64,000 bases of DNA from Brachionus plicatilis (Eukaryota > Rotifera > Eurotatoria > Ploima > Brachionidae), in NCBI GenBank assembly GCA_010279815.1, contig QEOQ01000192.1:806210-870209 (forward strand), in the 5' to 3' direction. Positions 47,855-59,200 of the stretch are shown piece after piece; the stretch's first letter is position 1; the number at the start of each line of letters is the position of its first letter. The notes below the pieces were generated by a model that ran no database searches, was not told where the DNA came from, and saw nothing but the letters and a program-made list of their open reading frames with translations. Position numbers and translations under genes: made by a program.

Positions 47855-50008
47855 AGTTAAACATAGAAGCTTTAAAAGAGAATAATTATGAAAAAATTGG
47901 ATGTTCGTCTGAAAATTTACATGAAGTTCTAGTGCATCATTCACTTGACGAATCCAAATGCGTTGCTCTATGTCAAAGATTAGATTTTAATTACACTATT
48001 CGAAAAAACTCGTAAAAAATTTCACCCGATAATTTCAATTTACTAACTTAATGTTTTTAAATTAAAAGTATTTGCTACTGCGGAAATATCATCAAGAATG
48101 AATCATGTAATGGAAATTATTTTCAAATTTTTAATTCCAAAACAATTACAAGTAATTAGTAAAAAAAATTTAAAAAAATCTAATTTTTTTCTCAATTTTG
48201 TTTTTAGTCTTAACAACAGTTCTAGATATAACAACTGAACTTACCAGCGACAACATGATCTCTACATACATTCCATCAACCGAATTTGAAAGGACTACAT
48301 CAGCTGATCAAGAGACTGCTGACAATACTTTCTTGCTAATGAGCACAAGAGACTTGGCAAATTTTATATCCAGTGTGGAGTAGTGTTGGTGACCGGTCGT
48401 CCGTCTGAAGGACCGGTCTTTTTTCGCTAGACAGACGGTCTTTAAGACGGTCCGCACATTGACGGACGGTCTCACGGACGGTCTTTAAGACGGTATATTT
48501 AAACGGTCCAGACCGTCCGTCTTGGACCGGTCTCAGACCGGTCTGACCACAAATATTTTATTCTAATTTGAGAATTATTATTAATTTTTTTATTAAAAAA
48601 TATTTAATAAATAATTATATAGATTTAATTTTTTTTTAACTGAAAAGATTCAGTCATAACAAATTAGTTAACAAAATAAAAAAAATTTAACAAATGGGAG
48701 TGTAAGTTTTCGACTGGTAAGTGGAAATTTTTTAATTAACGATTTTCAATATTAAAAAATTATGCAAAGTTTAAATACAAACAGTTTAAAAAACAATTTT
48801 ATTGTTTACCAAAACATAAATTAAAAATCTTCATAAAAAACTCAATGGATTGTATCGAGTTGTGGAAAAAAAATAGTGCTAAATACCCGATCTTATATGA
48901 ATTTTTTTTTGGTATTTGGAGGAGCTGCGGCCTCTAGTTCACCGTCAGAACGTCTTTTTTCATTAACTGGCTATCAAGTGTGGGATCATAGGAATAAAAT
49001 TTCACCTGAAAGAGTCCTATATGAAAATGAATCATTGTTAAGTGAAGAAAACTAATTAATTGAATACATATATTAAAAGCGAAAAAATTTTTTTACTGGT
49101 TTATCACATTATCTTATATTATGTAGTCTTAGCAAATATTATGAAAATACGTTAATTACAAAAATATTTAATAAAACATATATTTTATTTAAATTCTACC
49201 AGATATCCAAAACAACAAAAATTTAAAAAATTAATTTTCTCTTAATTGACCGGTCAAGACCGGTCTATTTACTAGACTGCTGCAATTCAGAGCGGTCCTC
49301 ATCAGACGGACGGACCGAAAGACCGGTCTTTTCAGACGGTCTTTTTGAGACCGTTTAGTGGTCTAGACCGTCCGTTTAGGACCGGTCTTTTCAGGACCAC
49401 CGCTCAACACTAGTATAGACTACGACATTAGAGGATGCCTAATATATTGTACCAATAATGGAAAATGCAAAAAGAATATCATAAGCAAAAAATTCGAATG
49501 CTCATGTGTAGAATACTATTATGGCAACGATTGTAGAACAAGTCGCAGAATATGTACTAACGAAATGCAATGTTTAAATTCAGGCACATGCATTGACATG
49601 ATTGAATTTAACAAGGAAAAAAATACTTTTGAATTCACCTATAAATGCAATTGTAGTGAGTACTATTATGGTGAGAGGTGTCAGTATGAAGTTGATTTGT
49701 GCCAAAATATAACATGTTCATCAAATGGTTTTTGTAAAGTAAACGCAACCAAGGCAGCAGTGTGTAACTGCTTCAAGTTTTATAGTGGAGAAAATTGTCA
49801 AATAAGAAGCAAAGAATTAGTAATGATTAAACAAGTTATTTCAGTGAGCTCTATTATTGCCATTGTTGTCATTTCGGTTATGTTTTTAACACTCGTGTTG
49901 AATGACATAAGCAGCTTGTTTATCAAAAAGGAAATGAAGAAAAATGTTCAAGGATGTGAAGAAGAAAAGGAAATAACAAATACTAAAGAATTGAAATACA
50001 TTTGCTAA
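47855..50008 (+). pseudogene. Gene E: 5'-truncated A/C-type gene split by a hAT element
   Basis: Only the last three exons of an A/C-type gene remain: 47855-48011 and 48069-48151 (WSC10 halves) and the terminal exon from 48208. The terminal exon is interrupted after its stalk by the 1,032-bp element at 48381-49412 and resumes at 49413 with three EGF-like domains, membrane span and tail. The reading frame hits a stop three bases into the element. Beyond it there are unit-specific changes such as GCLIYC for GCLINC. Introns are retained, so this is a genomic fragment, not a retrocopy. No signal peptide or PKD exons nearby. Confidence 0.85.
48381..49412 (+). mobile_element. 1,032-bp hAT-family element with GACCGGTC subterminal repeats
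   Basis: Ends TAGTGTTG and CAACACTA. The flanking octamers GTGTGGAG and GTATAGAC are diverged copies of the single GTGTGGAC present in genes A and C, that is, an 8-bp target duplication. Near both ends (48391-48547, 49238-49405) lie many GACCGGTC, GACGGTC and GACGGACGG words, strikingly GC-rich for this locus and plausible transposase-binding sites. At about 48850-49053 a coding remnant reads WKKNSAKYPILYEF and, after a one-base shift in a T run, SSSPSERLFSLTG followed by RNKISPERVL: the hAT C-terminal dimerisation domain. The rest of the transposase is gone, so the copy is a deletion derivative. Confidence 0.93.
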
Positions 50009-50173
50009 AAATTTCTTTATTTATTTGTTCGGACAAAATAATAAATTAAATTTTTGAAACTTTAAATTAAAAACGCAAAAAAATCTAATAAAATTTTGTT
50101 TTTTTTAAATTTTAATTAGATTTTATTCAATTTTTTGATAAAGAAATTTACGTCAAGCTAAGTATAAATTTAA

Positions 50174-50179
50174 TATAAA
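50174..50179 (+). promoter_or_regulatory. TATA-like element before gene F
   Basis: TATAAA at 50174-50179, with another at 50163-50168, 30-46 nt before the proposed ATG of gene F. The spacing suits a core promoter, but the composition makes chance likely. Intergenic space between E and F is only about 200 bases. Confidence 0.25.
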
Positions 50180-50208
50180 ATTTTTAACTTTTCTTCATAA
50201 CTACTAAA

Positions 50209-53200
50209 ATGAAAGATTGGATGTATTTATACATATTATTGATGGTCAATTTGTCTTTTTCAAGTATTGTTTAGTTTTTTTTTGTAATTCAAATATATAA
50301 TTATCTGGAAGGTGATTTAGCCTTGGAAAATAAGCCTTATTCAAGTGAAATAGAGTAAGCTGCATGTAAAACTTATAGAGTGATTATTTTTCAGATGGTT
50401 TAAATTGAAGGCATATAATTTTTGAAAATAAAATTGTAGATTTTCAACGCATTGTCTATTTATTTTTAAACAAGAATTTTTTATGTTGATTTAAAATTTT
50501 CTAGAGAATATTCTTTTAATTATACTTATTTTAACTCCTTTAAAAAATTTTAAGTTACTCTTGAAATTATTTAATTTTAAGATTTAAAAAATTAAATTAT
50601 TTATTTTTTGAACCAAAAAAAATTAGATGATTAAGGCATCAAAATCTAGATAAAGATCTTTAAGTTAAATTAAAGAAAAACTAAAAATCAATCTTCATAC
50701 AGTGGTGATTTGATAACAGTATTTTACGAAAAATTACGTAAAATACCGTAAATTAACCAAATTATACCACATTTTGCGTAAATTAACGTAAAATCCGAAA
50801 AGTGAAAAAGAACTATTTTTACGAAAAACTACGTGAATTTTCAGGTTTTTGAGATATTTTTGGTAAAATTTGGTAAAATTCAGAACAGTCAATTCAAAAT
50901 TCAAAATTTTTGAATAAATGTCTTTTTTTTCCAAAAATCAAAATTTAAGAAAGTTTTTTTTTTCATAAATTCGTTAGGAAAATACTTATTTTAAAATGTT
51001 ATGAAAAAAAAAACTTTCTTAAATTTTTGATTTTTGGAATAAAAAGATATTTATTCAAAAATTTTGAATTTTACCAAATTTTACTAAAAATATCTCAAAA
51101 ACCTGAAAGTTTTTGGTAAAAATACCTCTTTTTCACTTTTCGGATTTTACGCTAATTTACGTAAAATGTGGTAAAATTTGGTTAATTTACGGTATTTTAC
51201 GTAATTTTTCGTAAAATACTGTTATCAAATCACCACTGTATAATAAGTCTTTTACAAACATTAATGCTTTTAAGAAGCATTTTCATTCAAAATTTGAAAT
51301 ATTTTGATAATTTTTAAAGAGGCTCTATGTTCACATACTGCTGCAATAGAATAATTTATTGACACAAAATAATGTAATAATAATGTTAAGTTAAAACTTA
51401 AAGCCAAGCAAAATGATAATGTGATCTAATAATTAATTTTTATAGCTTTTTTCCATAACTTATTTGTTAGCTATTTAAACATATTTTTAATTTTTTTTTT
51501 TCAAATCTTCAGTTCTAAAACAAATATTGGGTTGAATAGAAAAATAAATTCTTTTAATTGCTTCTGAGAATTAGAATTAAAACAAGATTTAATTAATTGA
51601 GATGTAAAAGCAATGTTTAATTAAAAAAAAGGGATATTAATTTTATACTTGAATTTTAAATCATCTGAAAAGAACATAAAATAATTACTTTTTATTATTA
51701 AATTGAAAAATTAAATTAATTCTATTTTTTTTAAAAAGAGAAATTTTTAGATTTGCTGAAAATTCTGTGGATGTTGGTTATTATCATGATCCTAATTGGA
51801 ACGATTTAATAGGCTTTGCTTTCAACCTGTCTCATTCTGAGGATCCGAATACATGTTTCAATATGTGTGAAAAAAAGGGATTCGAATACGCTTCTATTAA
51901 ATATATGTAACAAGTTAAAATCAGTATAGATGAACCCTATTTACCTGTTTTATGATTTGCATTACAGAATACAAAATAAGAATTTTAAATGTTTTTTTTT
52001 TTAATTTTTATGAAATTTTTAACGCTTTTTTGTATTTTCGGAAACATTTAATTTTTACAGAGCACATATGAATATACATGTTTCGTGATTATTGGATATA
52101 AATCAAACTAAAAAAATTTTTTTAAATAATTATAAATAAGAATAACTTTGAAAAATTTTTCATTAAAATTAGATATATTTATTTTATTTCAAAAAGGTTT
52201 AGGAAAGATACGAAAGCCACACCTCAAAGGTAAAAGTGATTAAAAATTTTTTATTTTGAATAAATTGAAAGTTTTTAGTTCTAATTGTTCAGAATTTTTA
52301 TTATAAAATAAGAATAAAATAAGAATAATGTATTTAAAGTTTTATTAAGGGTGACATTTTTTGGAATAAGATCCATTGATGTTTATAATCAATTGAAATA
52401 TAATAAAAATAAAGGATAAAATTCAAATTTTTTTTTTCATAAAAGCCGAAAATTGTTTCAGCTTGCATGTCAAATTAACCACCTAAATCTAGTCTCTGAT
52501 AAAACTTACGGTTTCATACAAAAATCGATTGAGTTTTATCATTTTTGTTTTAATTTCATAATACAAAATGCCTTGTTACATCTCCACATATATCCTCATA
52601 TGTATATTCAGGACTGAGACTCTTATCGGAATTTTTTTCACCGAAAGTTCTAAGTGAAAAAGAAATTTTTATGATCGAAAATCTTTTTAATCGATAATAA
52701 TTCATCGAAATCAATTTTCTATCATTAAAATAGCAAAATTATATTAAATAGATTAGTTTTAAAAGAATTTAAGTAAAAATTATCTAAAATTGGTACCATT
52801 CTCTCAAAAAAGACATTTAGACTTTTTGTGTTATATATTTAAAATTGTTTAATTATGACTTGTTAAATTTTTTCATATTGAACAGATAAAAGCAGGTAGA
52901 ATATTACTTTCTTAATTTTTCTATTTTAATTTTCTTTTATATCACATTTTAACTTATTACTTTTACTCGCATTTTAATTAACTTTAAATTTAAATTAAAA
53001 ATTTTATTTGATTTGAATTGAATTTTTTTGATTTTTTTTTAATCTGAAAGAGCTTTTTTTTTTAATCTGTCAAAATACTGTCTTTATTCGATAAAAAAGT
53101 TTTGATGAAGCGTCATGGTGTCTTTTATTCTTATTTGTTAAAGAATACATATTATAAAATAGGTTAATATGATTCATCTAAATCTATAAATTAATTGAAG

Positions 53201-56200
53201 TTTTAATTTTTAAAAAATTTTTATTGCAGAAATGATCAAAATTTTGCCTGTTTTTGTGATAACAAATATGGGACGTCAAGAATATCAAGCACATACATTA
53301 TCACATTTTGTAGCTTATACCCGATAAAATGTGGAAAATATTTACATAATAGAGTTGTCGGTGTCAAAGGTATTAGAAACAATTCATTTTTGTATGTTTA
53401 AACCCCTCCATAAAAAAAACCGAATTTGGTTACCCTTACATTTAAAAAAAAAGGGGAACAGGGTTCGGATCTTGTAGATAAATTTATCATTTTCTAACAT
53501 TATATGCAATCGTAGGGTGAACCGATTATGTGAATAATCTGATATCAATTTTGTTGTCAGCATTTTTTTTATCAAAAAGTATATAAAAAATATACCTGCT
53601 AATTTGGGAATTTTAAAATCTATTGATCTTTAAGATTATTTTCCCTAAAAACCATCTTAACATGTTTAAAAGTCACAATTCAAGTCCGGACTTATTTTTT
53701 CAAAAGTCTAAGTCAAAGACTTTTAATATTTTTTTTAAGTCTTGAATTGGACTTTTTTTAATGACTTGGACTTTAAATTTAGGTTTTTTAATCAATTTTG
53801 CAAATAATAATTAAAAAAGAAATCTTTTCAATGTTTTTTTTTTAATTTTCTTAAACAATTATTAAATGATAGTTAAAATAAAAATTATCAATTTGACTAA
53901 CTTGGTTACATATCATGTGACCAGGAAAAAATGTCTGATCACCTTTTCGACATAAGTCACTTGGTCACATAAGAGGCAAGACCCAAAATTTTTTGGAAAT
54001 AATATATGAAATAACTTGAAATTTCTTATGTTTTTTGAAATCAAAAAAATTAAAAATTAAAATTTTTTTTAAATTTTGTCATTCAAAAAATTGCGCTTGA
54101 TCATTTTTAAATTTTAAAGAAAGAAACAAAAGTATTGAAATAATTGGTAATCGATTAGGATGTTACAGAATTAAAAGTTTTACCAAAAATTTTCCTTCAA
54201 ATTCAGAAAGTTTTTGCTTGAAAAAATGTCTGAAAATGTCAATTGAAAAAGGTGTTCTAAATTTGAAGTATTTATTTTTATTTTTGTTTTTTATTTTTTT
54301 ATTTTTTTATGTATAAGCAACCAATGCATTTGTGAAGGATTTTACGACGGTCTAGAAAAAATTGATGAATCAAATTGTAATCAGCTAAGTACTAAAATTA
54401 AAAATACTGAATACGATGTTATATTGTTAAAAGCTGACTGTAAGTAGAAAAAAACTCTTGTAGTAGTTAAAAAAAAATTATCTATTAAAGATAATGAAAT
54501 GGAAATTAAATGCCCAAAAACAGCTTTTGTAGGTTTTGAATTTAATTGTTCAGTGACAATCAAAAAGCCATCTAGAAAGACCTTAACCATCGATTTTGGA
54601 AGCAATAATGAAAGCTTGGTGATAAATACAGATAAATTTCCTTTTAATTTCCCAGTTAATTATTCCTCTCCTGGTCATTATCTTCTAAAAGTTAATGTGC
54701 AAAATCACAAAATGAACGTTCAAACAACAATCTATGGTAATGGATGATTTTTTTATCAAACATTTTATAAAATAATAAATTTTTTTTTTTCAAAAAGTTT
54801 ATGATGATAACAACAGTATTTTAACAGAAAATAAAAGTATTTCTGGATAAAAATATATTTTTTTTTAATTTTTAATTAAAATTTTCAGAGAAAGAATTCA
54901 TTTTCAAAGAAAAAGGAATTTATCTTGGATGTTTTTACGATCAAAATTATTTTAATACTAAAAATGAAGAAATTAAGTCTTTTATTGAAAAAAACATGAC
55001 CCAAGATCTTTGCTTTAATGAATGCAAAGAAGCAAATTATCAATACGCTATCTTAAAAAATAGGTTTTTAATTTTTTTTATAAAAATTTTTTTTTTTTTA
55101 AAATTCATTTTTTAGTTTTGAATGCTATTGTTCATACAAATATGGAATGGACGGCATAAGTAATGAATTTGAATGTAACTGTGTCTGCCAAGGAACAACT
55201 GAAGATTACTGTGGATGTTTAAATAATTATAAAGTTTTTGGACTTGAAAGTATACATTTCTCTTTATTATGATAATAAAAAAATGCTAGGGCTTATTTAT
55301 TTGAATAAGTTAAATGAGAAAAAGTTCTTAATTAAATGTTTTCTTCTTTTCTTATCTTGATATTCGCTCATTAATCTCTTCTATTTTTATAATTATAGAT
55401 AAACGGAGTGATACAGTCTATGCTGCTTCTTATGAAGGTTGTTTCAATCTAAATTATGGTGCTGATGCCAATTTTATTTCCTATAATACAAATGGAATGT
55501 GCTTGAGACGTTGTAGAGATTCACAATATTTTTTGACATTTAAAAAGTAAGTAGTTGAATTATGAGAAAAAAAATATCAAATCAGTCAACTGATCATCAA
55601 TTATTTATGACCAGACTAGTCAAGTCACTGACTTAAATTAAAAAAAAAATAGCCCGAACAACATGAATTTTTCCCTCCACTGGTAATTATTGTGGCGGCC
55701 TGATTAAAGTCAAAGTCACTAAAATTAAAGTCCAAGTCATAACTTTGACTTAATGAAAAACAAAAAATTTTAATTATTAATTTGATTATTGTGTTAATTT
55801 TTATTTTAAGGAATTTTTGTATGTGTACTGATTCACTCGAAGAATTTCACCAAATGAGTGAAAATAAATGTGATTTGCCTTGCCCTGGTAATTTTAGCCA
55901 AATTTGTGGAAGTTTTTTGGCATCAAGTGTTTATAAAATAAAATGTAATTTTTATATATTTGTTATTTTGGTTTATAAAAAAAATTCTAGCGATCAAATT
56001 GGAAATTTCATGTCCTGATTTTGTTGAGTTGGATGGAAAACTGAATTGCACAATTGAATTACTTTCAAATGCCACAATTGAAATCGATATTAAATTACAA
56101 GATAAAATACAAAAAATGACTCTGACTCCAAATTCAAATAATTCTTTTACAAGAAATTTATCATTTTCATCAGTTTACGAATTCGAAATAAGTTCGACTA

Positions 56201-59200
56201 ACTCTTCTTTACTTATCTTTCCTTCAATATTTGGTATTTGTATTTATTTAAATGAAATTGGCAAAATTACACTTTATTTTTAGGAAATAAATCATCAAAC
56301 ATCAGAACTAAAACACCGTTGGAAAAAATAGAAATTTTTGGTAATTTTTGTTATTATGTGAAATGATTTATTTTTAAATTAAAAATAGAAAAAAGTGAAT
56401 ATATTGGATGTTTAAAATTTGTCAAAACTGATAAAAAGAATAATGAAAATTCTTTAAATTACAAAAATTGCAGCGAATATTGTTCATTGCGTCATTTTCA
56501 ATATTTTTCATTAACGAATGATAAAAAGTAAAAATAAAATTATAAAAATAAAAATAAACATGATTCAATTATTATTTAAAGTTTATGGTGTGAATGTGCA
56601 TCAAACATCATAGGTGAAAATGATGAAAACATCAAAAATTGCTTATGTTCTCATGAAAAATTAAAAAACTTTTTTTCTTCCTGCTTGAATAAATTTAAAA
56701 TTCATAAAAGTAACTTTTTAGAAAAATAACACAGTAAAGTTTAATTGTTCAATAAAAATCAGGTTTAACTAAAAATAGTGTTATTTTCTATTCAAATTAT
56801 ATGGGTTGTTTTAAAACTGATAAAAAAAGCGATATGATCACCTTAGGTTTTCTAAACAATCATTTGTGCATTCAATATTGTGTTTATAACAAATTTAAAT
56901 ACGCTGCATCTTCTAGGAGGTAAATTAAATTAAAAATCTGTTTTTTTCAAGTGAATTTATTCAATAAAAATTTTATTAGAACAAATTGTTTGTGTTCGAA
57001 TGAAATTATTGTACAAGATAAAATAGAAGATGAATTTTGTTCACTTCCTTGCAATGGCAACCAGTCACAATTTTGTGGAGGTCTTGCAGCTAAGTCAGTT
57101 TATGAAATAAAAGGTTTTTATTTAGCTTAAAAAAAGCTCTAAAATATTCTAAAAAATTAAAACAAAAGAATTGAGAATGATAATTGAGTGTCCAGAAACT
57201 GTAGTTCAATTCGAAAATTTAATTTGTTCAATTGAAATTTCTTTCAAGTATCAGAATAGCACTTTTATAAAAGTATCAATGGATTTTGGTGACAAAACAA
57301 GTCAACATTTTGATATCTACACAGATGCTTTACTAAAAATTAATAAAACATACAATAGAACTGGCAATTTTAGATTAATAGCTAATATTAGTGACACACC
57401 GTTGCATGTGATGGCTTTTGTCAAAGGTAAGTATTATCATTAAGTATTATTTATTTCAAAGTCATTTATTTGACTTAAAAAATGAAAAATGCGGCCTAAT
57501 TGATTGGGTTCACATGTGATCAATTTGATAAAATTTTATTTTTTCTTTAAATTTAGAAATATAATTTTTTATTTTTTAACAAAATTTAAATTTATTTAGA
57601 CCCCTATAAGTCCATAAAAAAAAATATAAAAAAACGACATATGTTTGATATGTGAAAATTATCTACTCTTACTTAAAAATTGAAAGGTGAACTAAGTGCA
57701 CGAAAGTTTTTAGACAAAAAATTAAGTCAACAAACAATTAATATTAAAATAATATTAAATTTATTATAATATTATATATATTATTTATATTACATATTAT
57801 ATTTTTTTTTTTTTTGACACTGAAATATTTATAGATTCCACTCATTCAGTCAATATTTCTGTAAACTTTTTTGACTACACAAATCATGCAAAATTCGCGT
57901 GAATTTTGGCGATGTGAATATCAATATAAATAAATAATATTAATAATAGAAAAATTACTCAAAATTACGATATTTTTCTCTTTCAAATAAATTTAATAAA
58001 AATTCTATGCACTGAAAAAATAACATTTTCAGTTGATATTCTTTTGTGCACTGTGCCTTGAAAGGATGCACATAATTTGTGATCTAAAGAACGCATATCA
58101 GACATATGCCGAAAAAAACAAAAGGTTAAAATTTTGAATGGCTCTATTTAAAAAAGAATTTTATTTAATTTTAATTAAAATTTCGTCTTCTTATTTTTTA
58201 AAAAATTTTCAAAACTTATGCTTGTTTTTATTGGAAAAATAATTTTTTAAAAAATTTGTGACTTTTTTTTGCTTAAAAAAATCGTAGATCTCATTCAGTT
58301 TAATTGAATCAATTTTGATTTTTTAGTTGAGCCCAACTTTGAGGAACTAAACATCAAAAGTGAGTACATTTTAATTTATTTTAATTTTATATTAGTTAAT
58401 CTTTTAATAGAAGAAGGATATATTGGATGCTTTTTTGATCGAAATCCATTCGAATTTAATGAAATTCGATTTATAAGTCGATTCAAAATGAAAAATAGTC
58501 TTTGTTCAGATATTTGCAATCTTTATGGTTACAATTATTCAGCCACTTATTTGGGGTGACAAAATTTTTATTTAATAAATATTTTTTTCAATAGAAGAAT
58601 GTTTCTTTAATTATTTTGACAGAAATGAGTGCTCTTGTTCAGATCGTTTTGGAAAATATAATGAAGTAATTGATTTACAGTGTAGTACATTGTGTAGCGG
58701 AAATAAAACTGATCTTTGTGGAGGAGAAGTTAGCAAACCTTACACAATTTTCAATAGTAACAAAGGTGAGTCAAATTTAATAAAAAAAAAATAATCAAAG
58801 ATTAAAATTGATTTTAATTTTTTTATTTATTAAGAATCAGTTGGATATTATACTAAAATTGAATGTACAACTGTTAACATATCTGAATTTAGCATGTCGT
58901 CGATATTGATAGATAAAAATAAACATCCTTGTGAAATTTGTGCTCATAAATCAAAATCTGCTGCAATAGTATCAGAAAAGTATTCAAATAAGACATTTTG
59001 AATTTCATTAAAAGTGTTAAATGAAAAAAATATTATAAAAATAATAATATATAATAATATTTATTATAGATTTATAGATATTATTTATAGATTATAACAA
59101 TAATTTGAAAAGAGTTTAACAGCTAATTTTTGGCTTTCTGCAAAAACTTTCTAAATCTTTTCAAATTTGCAGGCTTTTTAAATAATTTTTTTTTGTTTTA

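Noticed and set aside
54381..54605. Minus-strand 74-codon frame
   Set aside because: Lies opposite a WSC half and a PKD exon of gene F that splice correctly on the plus strand.
57730..57830. ATATTATAT/T-run stretch as a microsatellite of interest
   Set aside because: Simple AT-rich sequence, expected by chance in this composition.
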